A stretch of 64,000 bases of DNA from Polytrichum commune (Eukaryota; Streptophyta; Polytrichopsida; Polytrichales; Polytrichaceae). This document shows, piece after piece, positions 13,201 to 26,849 of the stretch; within the stretch, counting starts at the first letter, position 1; every line of letters starts with the position of its first letter. Both the position numbers and the translations under genes were made by a program. Location of the stretch: contig OX485804.1 in NCBI GenBank assembly GCA_950295325.1, positions 28,334,001 through 28,398,000 of the forward strand, written 5' to 3'. The notes beneath the pieces were generated by a model. That model did no database searches, was not told the DNA's origin, and was given only the letters and a program-made list of their open reading frames with translations.

Positions 13201-15204
13201 AATGTTGTACTACTCCTTTTGTAAGAAGACTTCACTAATGTGCAAACTCGATTTCATGAAGGTTCCAAGCTACAGTAGTTCATGAACCTTCCAACCAATG
13301 TTACCAGAGTGTTTTACCAATTTTTTACAGCTTCTAAATTAGTTCATGATTCATTTAAGCTTACTCGACATGTGGTACATCTCAATTTCATGGAACTGGA
13401 CCTTTACCTCTAGTAATCTCATGAACTTTCCAAACCGATTTCATAAATGTTTTTCGCACTTTGTGGTTTTTGTATTCTCAACTTCTCGTTTCGCATTCTT
13501 TGCCGCCTCGGTGTTCATCATTGGTTCCTCTTGTTTTGTATTTACTTGAAAGCATCTAGCCTTTACATTGAATTTTCTTTGGTCTTTCATTATAGTACCT
13601 CCAGAGCCGGAAGCAAGCAGTGTTGGTCCTTCTTTGGTCTTTGATCACTGTACATCAAAGCAAGCAACACAAACCCAATGTAGTTGGAGTGTTCAATCTC
13701 ACGGATTTGAGAGTGCAGTGTAATTGTGGATTTGATTGTGGGAAGAGTGTTGGTTGCATGAGCAAAGTGGAGAACGAGTTTTGTGTGAAATAAAGATACA
13801 TAATTTATGAAATATTAACTTTGTGAAGTTGTGAATATGGTTACCAAATCATGAAATTGTTCACAACATGGAGTGAAATTGGCTGAAAGCTCAAGTTAAA
13901 TTGGTTGTCTATATAATGAACTTGGTTCATGATTCCAATGAAATTGATGGAGCCTATTGCTAAATTGGTTTGTAAAATCATGAAAAATGAGTTTGCACTT
14001 CTATGAATTCATCTTACCAAAGGAGTCATTTAGAAATCATTTAGAAATTAAAATAGATAAAACATTATATATATATATATATATAACACATGAAAAAACA
14101 TGTTAGCAATTCCATAGCATGGAAATCCTTTATTAAAGGGAAAAAGAAGTATGTACAGAAGAGCCTCAAACGGCCTCTTCATCCAACATTGCGCCCCATA
14201 CTCACTACCACCATTAAAAAATAGATAGAAGGATAATTGCCCTACACAAAACCATATGTGGCATCCCTTAATGCATATCAAATGCTGTCAAACAAGTCCC
14301 ACACAACATGTTTGGAATGAAGGCCTTTTTCACTCAAAAACACCTACTTTAGGTGTATTGGAGAACACCTCATTAATTCCCTCAACAACAAAAGGCAGCT
14401 TGGAAGAATATACACTAGCTTTGTCCACCATACTCTTGTTAAATGTGGTGGATCACAATATATTCCATGGATTCCCCACCATGATTGCATACAATCACCA
14501 ATTTCCCACACCATATTTTTCAAACAAAACGAGGGAATCTACCTCAAAAGTACCCCAATGCCCCCTTCCCACCTGACTTTACCAAATAACCAAAGCATTT
14601 CCTAAAAACTGGGTAAAGCTCCCTCGGTTACAGCGGCCGGAGGCATCCGGCTATCCCAATGCACCTACAAGAACTTGCTCCGGAGATTTTCAAGTAGGTT
14701 TTAGTTAAGTAGTTTTCACACATGCATGTTCATTGTTTTATTTACCAAGCAAGCAATGAATGTTGCATAGTTTTTGTCCCGTCACCAAATGCCTTAATTA
14801 CTACTCCCCTATCTTACCATCGATTTTGTTAATGAAGCTCCTCGTGCCCTCATAGCAAAGACTAAAAAGGAACCAATCACAATCGAAAGCTTCCCTTGTT
14901 TCAACAACACATGCAAAGTCGAGCACATTGTAAACTGCTAGCGAAATGTGAAAGAGGTTGGAATCTCATACAAACTGCGAGGGTGTCTGAAAACTATGGT
15001 TGAACAGAGGTCTTCACGAAAAAGTCACATTCCTCTTGGATGAAAATGTGACCATCCGCGTCCCGACGTCTAATTAATAGTATAGATAGTCAGGTTGGTC
15101 ATTAGAAAAGTGTTGTACCTTGTCTCCACCTATGTCCGGGAAAAAATTGTCAGTTAGCTACAGATGAACCTGTTGAGTTTGAGAAAGAGCCTGTTCAAGT
15201 TTGA
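13201..15204. other. AT-rich intergenic, no gene recognised
   Basis: Contains a (TA)n run at about 14064-14085. No frame carries recognisable motifs. Confidence 0.5.
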
Positions 15205-15737
15205 GGGCCGCTTTACACCTAGAGGCCGGGCCAATTTCCCTTGAGGCCGATTGCACAAAATTTCAGCCTTTTTTGGGTTGGAGGCCGGCCTCTACTACAC
15301 ATTATAATAAGATTATACCGGGGGCCAATTTTCCCATATGTAAAGGCCCTCGGGCCAAGAAGCCAAGCTGATTCAAAAAAATTAGCCTAATCCAACGGAT
15401 GTAGCATAATCTAAGATAGAGCCTTTAGATTCCACATAATCCAATGGATCTAGTTCACTTTAAAAAATTATACTTTATTTAAGAAGATTTTTTTAGTGGA
15501 ATATGACATTGGCCTCTAGGCCAAGAATTGGCCTTCCATTTTGGGTGCACCCAATTCAACGAGCTCGGGCCGTGTCATAACATACATTTTTTAATTTAAA
15601 AAATCATACCACCAAATCGGCCCGGCCTCTAGATGTAAAGGGGTTGGGGCCGATTTGAGCCTTTTGACCAATCACATATGAGGATTTCAAGCCTCTTACA
15701 CAACGAATTGGCCCGGCCTCTAAGTGTAAAGCAGCCC
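15205..15737. mobile_element. 533-bp MITE with ~32-bp terminal inverted repeats and TGA target duplication
   Basis: The left end GGGCCGCTTTACACCTAGAG continues as GCCGGGCCAATT. The right end, read on the minus strand, begins GGGCTGCTTTACACTTAGAG and continues identically. There are two mismatches in about 32 bp. TGA flanks both ends (15202-15204 and 15738-15740). The interior is non-coding and rich in GGCC palindromes. The 3-bp duplication allows a PIF/Harbinger or CACTA relative, but the ends do not match the Harbinger element at 26451. A related uninterrupted site lies near 48745-48765. Confidence 0.85.
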
Positions 15738-15905
15738 TGAGACTTCAGGAGAATTACCGATCAATTAAGAGGAATCTATATAAGAATATACCTCAAATGA
15801 ATAAAGAAAAACCAGAAGATGTCAACATGTAGGTGGCTGGATTTAGAATCACTAGGATCTTGACTGACTATGCCCAAAAACTTCCCAGGCACTGGTCTCC
15901 ACCAA
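15738..15905 (+). repeat. dispersed repeat that hosts the MITE, right half
   Basis: Aligns with about 48750-48905: GACTTCAGG / GACTTTAGG, then AGAGGAAT, ATCAACATGTA-type and TAGGATCTTGACTG blocks, then TGCCCAAAA-TTC. The left half lies at about 15150-15204 (CTACAGATGAACC, GAGTTTGAGAAA). Some frames look faintly protein-derived on both copies, but I recognise no family. Confidence 0.6.
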
Positions 15906-18900
15906 AGTTCTGGAAGTTTTTGAAGCCTTAGTGGCTAATTGCTGGTAGTTGTTATGAAGGGTCGGATTTTTTCCAATTTACATTGGCAAGAGCTGGTCTT
16001 TTGTAAAATCAATCGGCCAATTGCCTATATTTTCATATTTTCATTGGCCAATATCCGATTAAATGGAATTCATATCGGCACTAATTGTTTAAAAAATGTA
16101 TGAAAAGTTATTAGAAAGCATTTCTTAGTACAAAATCTTGAATAAGTGAAAAGAAAGGCATGTTCAAAACTTTAAAGTTGAAGAGTTAATGTCCTTGGCA
16201 GGAATTGAACCTAGCAATATATGAGGCAAATTTGGTCACAACTAAAGCTTCTGCGTGTAAATCAAGGCAAATGTTGTTCCCTCCCACCCTAGGGTTTCGT
16301 ATGGAACAATACTTCCTGTCTGTGCAGAAACCCGTTCATCTGGGAAAATCGGGTTATGCTTGGGTAGCAGACACCTTGGGAGAGTACAAACCCGTCAAAG
16401 GAAAAGAGAGGAAATGACCAAAATAATAGTGCCCCAGGGGGCGCCAATGACACCCAACATGGGTGCCAAGCCACCCACATATGGTGGCCACCCTCAACAG
16501 TGCATTCTGCAACCCATGAACGCCAACCCGCTTGCAACCGTCTACCGTCTACCCAAACCCGACACCCAAAAAATGCCACCCAAATGCTACCAAAACGGTG
16601 GCGGTCACCCGAACGGGTTGACATGGCAACCGTCACCCAAGTAAACCAAGTTACACCCAACTTTTGGTGGCATATACCCAAACTACAGTCGCGGCGGCAG
16701 TCAGATAGCGGGTTACAGTCAGAATGGCAGTGCACACAGACCCTACCATCACCACAGGGAGGGTTGATTTGGACACGATTCCTTCTAGTGCAATGCCTTC
16801 ACCGCTTGAAGGCCAAGGATCCCCCAATTCTTCATAGATTGCACGCGCGGAGCACTACGCAGATTGCGGAGGACGGAGGCGGAGGCGAAGCGCACATTGG
16901 GCGGAGGACGGAGGCGGAGCACTCTGTGGAGTAGCCGAGGATGGAGGCGCCGCTGCGGAGCAAGTTGCCGTTCATCTTTGAAGCCCTGACCTGCATCCCT
17001 CGATACCTGCCTGCACTCAGATACCCATGCTCATGACCCGGAGGGTATCGGTTACCATTTCCTAGGTATCGGCCGGTATTTGAAATTTGAATACTTCTTC
17101 CGACTGAAATCCAGTAACTCACAAGAAGAATCGGCTACATTTCCGGGACATTTTCTAGTCCATTGGCTAATTGCCGGAGGATTGAAATTACAGTCGGATT
17201 GCCATCCGATGGTTGGAAATTTGGACCGGCCATGAGGGGAAATCCATCGGCTGATAATGAACTAGCCGTTGGTTTTCCCCGACCATTGGTCTCCACCCGC
17301 CGGTTCGTACTGTGACCTTGAAGTTTGTGCGCAAACGTCTAGCATCTAAGTTGACATGTTGCTATTGATTTGAACTCGTTACACTGGGACCATCACCATT
17401 AGCTTTGATTTGCTACTTAGTTGTTCCTGACATTCAATTCGTTCAAATTGTGAGAGTTTAGGATGACCTCCCCTTTAGTGGAGTGATGGTGAGTTGTACC
17501 GAAATTCCAGAAGGAGAACTCGAGCTCCTGTATAAGGAGCTGAAATTTCCATGTGCATCTCGGCCACTAAATACAGTTTATAGTATTACTATCTGTACAA
17601 TCGAAGTACATACTCTCATGTGGTCCTCCAGACATACACATGTTGACTCGAGGAAGATCTGGGGATGGCAACATTCTGTAGCACCTGTGGGAGTCGTCAG
17701 CTCCTTTCAAACATGGTTTGGAGCTGCTGCCAAAAGATCATTTTTTGAAAACATTCAGTTGGATCTGCTCTCATGTTGTGAGAAAGTTTCAAGAATATAT
17801 ATATATATATATAAATTAATTTCTTAGATTTGAAAAAAGAAAAAGAAAAAGAAGGGATCTTGGATGGTGAGCCCAGCTTTAGAAAACCGAATTCTATTTA
17901 TTTTCCAGAAATTTGGCATTTGAAAGGGTAAATCTCCTCTCATTTGTTGATGGGTTCCTCTCCATGTCTCTTTCCAAGCGTGTTCTTCTCTCTGAATTTC
18001 ATATTATCAATTCATTAGAAAAGAACTCACATAGAAAGAACTTGGTGATCTCGATGGGAGACCCTCCACCCTTGGGATTATTCTGGCAAGATGTCATCAG
18101 CTGATACATCGGTGTGGAATCACCAGGTTTAAATTCGTGACTCCTGATCAAGCGTAATCTGAGGCTTTTAGACTGGAAATACTTGGCAGCCATTTGAGTT
18201 AGGGACTGAAAAGTAGACACTAGATCAAGACATCTCAAGAAGAGGGCGAGTAGATTGATGCACTTCATCAAGCTTCATTGGTTCCACAGTGCCATTTGTG
18301 ATTCAACACGCTATATTTGTATAAAACTTATGACTTATATCAACAATGTCCTATTGCTCTGTTCATGCAGCGTTCACATTACGCCTCACATGTTCACAAG
18401 ACTTGTTTTGCAAGTGACCATGTGTCCTATAAACAAAGACGAGTTCCAGGCGTTGGAGGGATGTTCCATTTGCGCAAGAACTAGTAACAGAAATTTTGAT
18501 TACTACATACAAGATATAACAATTATATTCTGCTTGACGGCAATGAAGCCCCATACTGTCAGCCTATGTTGCTCAGGGTACGTATCAGAATTCACTTGTT
18601 TAGAATTTTAGATGACGACCAATTGTATAGGATTCTAGAGTCCCATTGTGAACATAAGGTAGCATAAGGTAACATTTTACACATACAATCTTGGCTACTA
18701 TTGTGCTCATTCGTAGTCCCACCGTGATCACAATAGAAAAGCATTCGACACGCTATTACACTCACATGGGTGCACTTTGCAGATGTTGGAAAACCACATA
18801 CACACAAACATAGCACAATTACACTCACATATGACATTGCTTTGAACGGAGGACTCAAATATATTTGCATAATTTGCACTGTACATAAGATGACCAAATC

Positions 18901-19095
18901 ATGATTGGATTTGGATACAGAAACATCCAATTCTAATGTTTCTTACACTCTTTAAGTGGACAAGGAATTTGGCGCTTACACAAGCATTTTTTGTGCAGCT
19001 ATGAAAACTTTGTCGAGGAGATACATCACCCCTCTCTCATCAAGTCGGTGCCTACTATATGCACTCATACCTTCGTGTACTACTACATGGTTACG
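15906..19095. other. intergenic, no gene recognised
   Basis: Mixed composition, with a GC-richer block at 16300-17050 and a (TA)n run near 17797-17815. Frames at 16360-16930 are open on both strands with no motif. The stretch next to 19096 should hold the 3' UTR of the following minus-strand gene. Confidence 0.5.
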
Positions 19096-22000
19096 TCAAA
19101 ATTGGAAGGAGAAGGAAGGGGATTGCTCCACTCGTGGCGACTGGACATTGAGAGAGATGTCTTGGAGTGGTGATGCCAATGGTGTGCTTCCCTTCTTCTT
19201 GATGATGGCCTCCTTCAGTTGCTTCCTGAGCTTCCTCAAACTCTGAGGATAGTCTCCGATGTTTGATTTCATTGCGTTCTCCTTATCCACAACTTCCAGC
19301 ATCATGTTCTGATCTTTCCTAGCTCCCCTTTGCATGTTGTGAACCAAAGGTGTAGGGGCTTCATCACATTCATCACCACTTTCCATCCCCGAATCATTCT
19401 CAATGTGATGGGCAAGAGATGGGCTTTTCACTGGTGAAGCAAATGCGAGATGCCCAGCTGCTCCATGGAGAGGAGATGAAGGCTCCTCGGCTTCAGGAAT
19501 AGGATTTGCAGCTTCCTCCACAACTTCATCGACAACAATGTCACAGTAGATCTCAATTGCTGGAGGGCTAGCCTGAGCAACTGCACCAGCTTTAGCCTTC
19601 CCAGGCTTGCCCTTCACAGCCTTCTCTTTGGCTGCCTTCTTTCCTCTACCTGCCTTCTTTGCAGCAGCCTTCGGCAACTCCACCTCCTCTGCTGATTGCT
19701 CCAACTCAGGTACAGCCTCAGCAATGTTGTCGTCAACTACAAGTTCCCACAGTCGCAACCATTTAGTACACTTATTTAGCGAGTGTCAACTATTGACGTT
19801 AGTGCACTACAGTTCTACTGTGATAATGACGCTGATTCCAGTTGAGCGGCCTTCATAGCTCCTCATGTCGATTCAAGAGTCATAACAACCACTACAATTT
19901 CGTACACTAAATAGCAAGTGTCAACTGTGAAAGTGAATACATTAAAGTTGATTTCAGTAGAGTGTTTCCATGACTTCTCATGTGGCACCAAGTGTCAGAT
20001 GACACTCTCTCGAAGACACTCACTGATTGCCAGACAACTACTCCACGACACTATTGCAGGTGGATGATGAATAGTGGGCCACATGAGATGTTTAACAACT
20101 GTGGTCGATCCTGACTCTTGTAACTGGACTAAGAACTTGATGAAGAGAGTAGATTTACCATGATCTATGTCGTCCACCTGCTCCACAACAACAATTTCTT
20201 GCATTTTAGTATCAGTTTCCACCACTGGAGTACCATCAACCTCTTCCGTCACAACACCCACAGTCAATTGTTCAAACTGAGAGACAATAGCCTTCACAGT
20301 TTTATTCTCCTGAACTTCTTCAACGGCTTGCTCTGCCTCTTCATCAACTGCCTCTGTTTCCATGAGCTCTGGCAGCTCAGCCTTTTGGGCAACCTTAGCT
20401 TTCCTTCCCCCACGCTTGCCTTTAACCACTTTCTTCACCTCGGCAACTGGGATAGCTTCTTCACATGGGGCTTCGTGATATGCAACACAATCAGCTGCCA
20501 GGTTCTCCACAACTTGTGGTGCTTCGACCGCTGCCATAATCACCTCAGTCAAAATTGGAGCTGTCTCCACAGAGTCTTGGGCTTTCTTCCCCACACGTTT
20601 ACCCCTCACCTTCTTAGCCTCCATTGCTGCGAGTTCCACTGGCTCCTCAACACGTGCTTCCTCCTCCACCATTGCTTCATTCACAATTGGCGGAGTTTCT
20701 ACAGGCTCTGTCTGTAAGAGCTCTGTTGTATCAACTTGTGCATCCACTTGGGTCTTCTTCCCCACACGTTTCCCTCTCACCTTCTTAGTCTCCATAAGTG
20801 CTTCAGGAACTAGGGCTGCTTCAATGGGTTCTTCTACCACTGGTGCTTCTTCCACCACCGTGGCTTCTTCAATTACCATGGCTGCAGTCTCAACTACAGG
20901 CTGCTCTATCACATCAATTTGTGCCTTCTTCCCCGTGCGTTTGCCTTTCACGGCCTTCTTCACCTCCACCACGTGGGGTGCAGCCGGGACCTCGGAGTCC
21001 GCCACAAATTCGGCTGCCATCTCTTCTGGTCCTAGTTCTTGTTGTGTGACACAGCTATCCTCCTTCAGATTACTCAACTTTGCAGTCTTGACTTTGACGG
21101 CAGCATTCTGTGATTTCGTCAAAGCAGAAAATCTCAAAACCCAAAGCGTTTCCAGAAAACCTGCTAAAAATGAGGACTACGCTACTCCACCATCATAGAA
21201 TGGAATCTCCGGAATCCGAGACACACACCACAATGGCAGTAACATTGTGAAATTCCTCAATTTTCTTCCAGTATCAACATACAATATGCATCAAAGTACT
21301 TCAAAGTTGGTCAAAGAGCCAATGTCGCACCGAAAATGACACTCACCTTTCCCGCTGGTTTTGCCTCCGCCTCCGCCTCATCAGCAGCCTCATCAGAACC
21401 TTCATTTGTCTCTATTGCGGTCAACTTGGCGAGAGATGAGACCTTTCCCCTCACGGTTGCCCTCTTTGTGGCCGGCTTCACAGCGCTGCACACATCCTCA
21501 GGACCTACTGGTGTTGGTGGCGCGGCAGCGGTCTTCTTCCCAGCTCGGCCCTTGGACACCTTCTTCACAACTGCAATGGTGTTGTCGGCGTCATCTATAA
21601 AATTACCGTAACAAAATCTTGTTAATCCAAAGATAGCACTACCAAGATGTGTCTCCATTGCATGCCCAAGGCATTTCGTCGTCTTCCCAAGCAAAAAACC
21701 ACCATGTGCAACCCCTTTCATTCAGATATGCAATTAGGGGATCAGCATAACAGCATCTTGTTGATTCAAAGCCTTCGTGCTGGATAGCTCTTCGTGTGGA
21801 TACTCCGAAGTCATTTCCCATTCATTACGAGAAAAAAATGACCACTTACGAGCACAATGACACGATTTCAAAGGAGATGGAAATTCCAAGCTCACCTGCA
21901 GGTGATTCAGATGGTGCTTCTCCTACAGATTCCTCCGCCCGCGCCACAATGGCTGGTTCTGTTGTTCCCTCAAAGTCTGCTTCCTTGGCTCCCAAAGTTG

Positions 22001-22395
22001 GAGCATCCACCACCTCCGGGTCATTGGCATTAGCATCCTGTACCACAGACAAGAATGAACTTCAGAAATACAAAACTGGGAAGAACCAGTACGAGGGATA
22101 CACATGGAGCAACACTACAATGTTGCCTTGTATCCAAATGCAAGAATGTTACAAATAGTTGGGGTTACGAACAAGTCTTTGGGCAATGCCCTTCCGAGGA
22201 GACCTAAAACATAAACCAAGCCGCCAAGGCAAATAATGGTAGGGGATCTCAGGGAGGGGTACTTACACCCAAAAGAGCGGCCAGAGAGTCCGCCATGAAC
22301 AAATTGGTCTTGTTGGCCGGGATCTTGTGCTGTTTGCACAGAGCTTGAAGCTCCTTACGGCTGAGCGCATGGTAGTCCACCATCATGGCCTCCAT
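19096..22395 (-). CDS. plant nuclear-type protein with SAP-like N-terminus and basic KGKR repeats (5 exons, 702 aa)
   Basis: Exons: 22395-22267, 22037-21896, 21594-21347, 21107-20159, 19736-19096, totalling 2109 nt in frame. The N-terminus (residues 6-20, VDYHALSRKELQALC, then KIPANKTN and MADSLAALLG) is the conserved opening of a plant-specific family whose members carry misleading automatic names. It looks like a SAP-type helix-extension-helix. The rest is low-complexity: acidic Glu/Val/Ala stretches separated by basic units such as VKGKRTGKKAQ, VRGKRVGKKTQ, VRGKRVGKKAQ, VKGKRGGRKAK and GRAGKKTA. The C-terminus has YPQSLRKLRKQLKE and SPLQDISLN, fitting the family's conserved tail. DNA or chromatin association is inference from SAP-like and AT-hook-like basic repeats. 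The start could be 9-12 nt later, at either downstream ATG. Function unknown. Confidence 0.85.
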
Positions 22396-25300
22396 TTGCG
22401 CAGGCGACACTCTAAACACAACACGAAAAAGACACTAAAAAAAACCTAGAGATCCTCCAACTCCCACCTCTGCGAAACACCCACTCTTTATCCCACCATA
22501 AATAGTCCCAAAGGAGGATGAACAAAGACAGACAAGACGTCTGTACTTCTACACCCGCTATCAACAACAGGGTTAAGCTAGACTTACCTTCCACACAGAG
22601 TACGAAACCTAGACCATTCAGGTTGTAGAAACGCACTCACGAACTTCCACAAAATGCTACCAAACAATGCAAGAAAGAAGACCTCTTAATCCTCCCAACA
22701 CTCCTCCCAACTCTCGTTTCCTAAGTTGAATCTGAACACCACTAAAGGAGCGAGTTGTTTCTGCAACCTATCTTGACCTTCGATGAGCTTCGCTTGACTT
22801 ACCATACGACACAGGAAGAAGAGCAAAGGACCCTATCTACGACCCCTGAGACACACGAGACTGCGAGACGGAGAGCAGACGAAGACTGATCTGCACAGAC
22901 ACACTGGGCATTGGGATGTCCGTTAGGCCATTTGAACCTGCGTTGGGGGCTGCCGGGCCTGAGGTTCGGAAGGCTCCGAGGCTGGCCCGGGCCTAGGGTT
23001 TCGAGGGTAGGCCTCAACCGTCTCTTTTCAAAAATAAGTTGTACTCTAGGTCTTGGGCTAGGATTGTGGTGTGGTGAGTCATAGCCTAGTAAGGTTGAGG
23101 CATCTTAACCGATAAAATAAGAGCGTTCGAATCTGTTTGGGAGGATTATTTTTCTTGCAAAGAGAAACAAACTTCAAGGAGAATGTTATTTATTTTGTTA
23201 ATTTTTTTCATGAATATGGAAATCGTTATAAATTTTGAAGCGGTAAAGTATAGAGGAACGGGCAATTGATTTATAGGTCAACCCATAGCTGCTCACAATG
23301 TTGATTCTTGACTAGTTGTCAAAATTCTTATGAGCATGCATTATTTATTACAATTTTTTAAGTGATACAAAAATGGAACTGTATTTTGGTGCAAGAATGT
23401 ATAAAATTCTTACTTGCAAATGTATGCATGTTTGTGATTTGTTATTGTTGGAGACAGGTGAGGAAGAGGGGCTCTTGAAAACATGTGAAGAGAGAATGAA
23501 GAGGTATAGACCATGCATGGTTGATAGTTTGAGACAACATGATGAATCAAGCCATCATGGCTTTAAGCACACCTTGAGTGTTGGTTAACAATACTTGTGA
23601 GGAAATACTAAGAATTGTGTGAATATTTTGAGAGGTCGCATGGGTGAGGAAAATTTGAGAAAAAATTATCTAGACATAGTCAAACACTTTTGGAGATCTA
23701 CGAATTTTTTCTTCACTTTGAGATTTTTTTGGTCAAAAGAAAATTAAATTAATTTCTTGACAGTTTCTTAATCAATTTATCTATCACATGTGCATCAAAT
23801 GTAGATACGCAGGACTTTAAGAGGAAACCCCATTGTATATCCCAAACCTTGTTTTTTTTCTTATGTTTTTTCTTTGAATTCATCATGAAGGGTGAACAAC
23901 TAATTATAGGCAGTGCATAGGAGGGCTCAGGAGGGTCTAGTGGTGGGCAGCATGTTGTGTCCAAACACCACCTATAACTCAAGTTGGAGGTCCACCAAGG
24001 TATTTAACATCAAAAAATAGATAACTTTATATTTTCCATCTTATTCTAGTAGTATAACATTCAAGTACATTCACAATGAAACCACATATTTCTCATATGA
24101 TTTAAGTTTGCCAGAAGTGTATCAATAAATTTGCTCATAGAATTGAAGCAACCAAAGAGTTCAAATTTTTAAAATAGGTCTAGATTTACTTAAAATACAT
24201 CATCGACTCTCAAGCGATCCAAGGTGGAGGTCATCAAATACCGGTTGATGGTGCATTCAATTTTGAGTATGATACACCACAAACAAAAATAATTGGAAAC
24301 ACATTTGGTGGCCATGAAACATAAGGCTTTAGAGCTTCTTGGTGCAAATAGGGGGCATGCGATTCTACAAGAGAATACCACAAGAATCATGGTTGACCAA
24401 AATTTAGCTTTTAATAGAGTATTTTGAAATTCTTTGTGAAAAGAGAAAGTTGATCAAATATCTTCCAAAAGTTGATAAGGAGCGATTACATAAAACATCC
24501 CAATCATGGAAAACCAAAACTCATACAAAGAAAGAATGAACCACTCTTGATATAAATACCTTGTAGCACACATTGGCAACATTACTTAAGATGAGTTGGT
24601 AACATGGTTTGTTAACATCAAGAGCCACAAACCTCGGATATTTATTGATAAAAACTTCATTTGGGTGGTGTAAAAAGAAAATGAAGAAATTAAATGTTGG
24701 GCAATTTGACGTGAATTCGAGTCTTTTGGCCCTACCTTGCTAAAGAATCCTCTCTGGTGCAGAGTGGGGTTTATTGCCTACCTTGCAGTGGGTGAGCTCT
24801 TGTCTTCTTACCTACCTGGCTAGTCTTTTCCGTTAAGTAAAGAGAAGATTTCACAGCAGGAATCGAACCGCCATTCACTTCATTCGGAATTGGGTACCTC
24901 TCCACCACCACCCGGTAGGTCATCGTAGACCCTTGGGTGGTGCAAGTGATTGATGTGTGAGTGTGTGTTTAGCATGTGCATGATGTCTTTTGGAATTTTC
25001 AAAATAAAATTTTGTGTCATGTATTGAAAACACTGATATATTGTTTGGGTACATGTGAACAATTTGGATATGTAATCCTCGACAATTAATGTAGGGGGTT
25101 TGACTTTTTAATGTTAGAAACTTTTAAAGAAGAGACCTCCTCTCCATGAAAGTTAATCAATGGGCATTGGCTGAGATGAAATTGTCAAAAAATATTATTG
25201 GATTTTTTCTAATTTGTTCCCTAGAACTCGACGAAAGGGCACACCATTGCTAATTGGATAACATATTTTGATTGTATTTACACTTAGGAAAGGTCATGTC

Positions 25301-26447
25301 AGAAAGGACATGAGACCCCAAAGAGATAATGAAAAGTGAAGTTAGGCGACACACTGCCCCTTTGCTTGTGGCAAAGAAATAACATGCGAATACGTTGTTG
25401 CATTGATGAACATCGGAAATGCCCTTAACAAACTAGTAGAGAAGTAGAGCACATTGAGGCTAGAGAATAGAGTATTGGTGGTAGTTTTGTGATTAGAATT
25501 GAGATTTTCAAGTTTTGGCCACGAATAACTTTATAGATGCATTCAAAAGTATTTTATTAGAGTTTGCAAGATTAATATCAACCCAACCGTCAAGATGGTA
25601 CTAATTTTTTTTACTTGTATAGAAGCATTTTGTTCATGAATATCAATTGAGTATCCAATGATTTGGTTTTGAAAATTTTGGCAAGTAATATGCAATCATT
25701 TCCCACTTCTTATGATTATATTTTTAATGTAAAATTTATTCCACTCACTATTCATAATATTCTTCTATTTATTGTATTTGATAGTTTATATGATAATTTG
25801 GGGGTCAAATTGCATAATATTTTATTTTCATATTAATGTTAATATTTTTAAATTATATAACATCAAATATTCAACCTCAAATATCATACTATTGTAGTTA
25901 TTTGGTGATTTGGATATATATATATATATATATTGAAACTTTAAATCATAGGGTTCGTTGAGGGGCCGGGGGTTGGAAGCTTGAACATTACATACGATTA
26001 TACTACATGAACTCCATATTTTCAACATGCTCGTATATCAACATGTGCTAGTCGACCTAGACAAATCAATTGCTTCTAGAGATCGACATGGCAATCAACT
26101 TTCATATGGATTGCTTAATGAAGTTGACATGGCAGTCTACTACCATATCAATTGCATTAATTTGACTTTTAAGTAACAATTGATATGGGTTGCCTACAAA
26201 CCAACAATTGATTGCTGACCAACAATCTATTGCACTAAGTCGAATATTAAATAATAGTCGACATTCCTAAGTCGACTGCTAAGTAGCAATCGACAGCCCT
26301 AATTTGATTGTTGAATAGTGGTTGTTTGCCTTGGTCGATTGCCACTTTGCAGTCAACCAAGAGTATCCATCTTGACTGTTGGATAGAATCACATTCAATG
26401 ATTAAGATCGAGGAAATCTACCTCATAGGGTGGAAGACCCATCCAAC
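22396..26447. other. intergenic; promoter of the upstream minus-strand gene, then AT-rich DNA
   Basis: 22396 to about 23040 is the GC-richer 5' flank of the SAP-like gene. From 23050 to 26440 the DNA is AT-rich with no recognised gene. There is a (TA)n run at about 25914-25932. A box-B-like GGTTCGATTCC on the minus strand near 24870 is not backed by a tRNA fold. Confidence 0.5.
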
Positions 26448-26849
26448 TTAGGCCCATGCCACATGAACGGCAGCGGCAGTCAACCCGCTGCCGTGATTGG
26501 CCGGCCGACTCCGTGGCTTACCACACGGGCGGTACAGGCAACTCCGAAGCGGTGAGGTGGCTGCCAACCTGGGGCAGCCACAGTACCAGGCACCTGCGCC
26601 TGGTAAACCTACGTTTCCGGAGCCTAAACCCGCCACATCAGCTTCCCGCGCCTCGCAGAGAGCATCCTCCCTCCCTCCGACCTCCGACTCCGCACCGCAC
26701 CGCCGTGGCCGCCCCACAGCTAGCCCACAGCTAGCCCACAGCCTACCACTTTGCAGCTTTTTTAATTTATTTTTTTGTAAAATTCAGTGTTCATCCTACA
26801 CCCTTGCTGTTGTTCACAATTTTGTGTTTTTCCTGTGCCCTTCATCTCA

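Noticed and set aside
16289-16935. Overlapping open frames on both strands as a gene
   Set aside because: Both strands are open because of GC-rich, low-complexity sequence; no family motif or splice logic.
20160-21200. Plus-strand frames opposite the large exon of the SAP-like gene
   Set aside because: The minus-strand exon is conserved, spliced in frame and compositionally clear; the plus frames are its shadow.
24850-24900. GGTTCGATTCC box-B-like string on the minus strand, suggesting a tRNA
   Set aside because: No matching acceptor, D or anticodon stems could be found around it.
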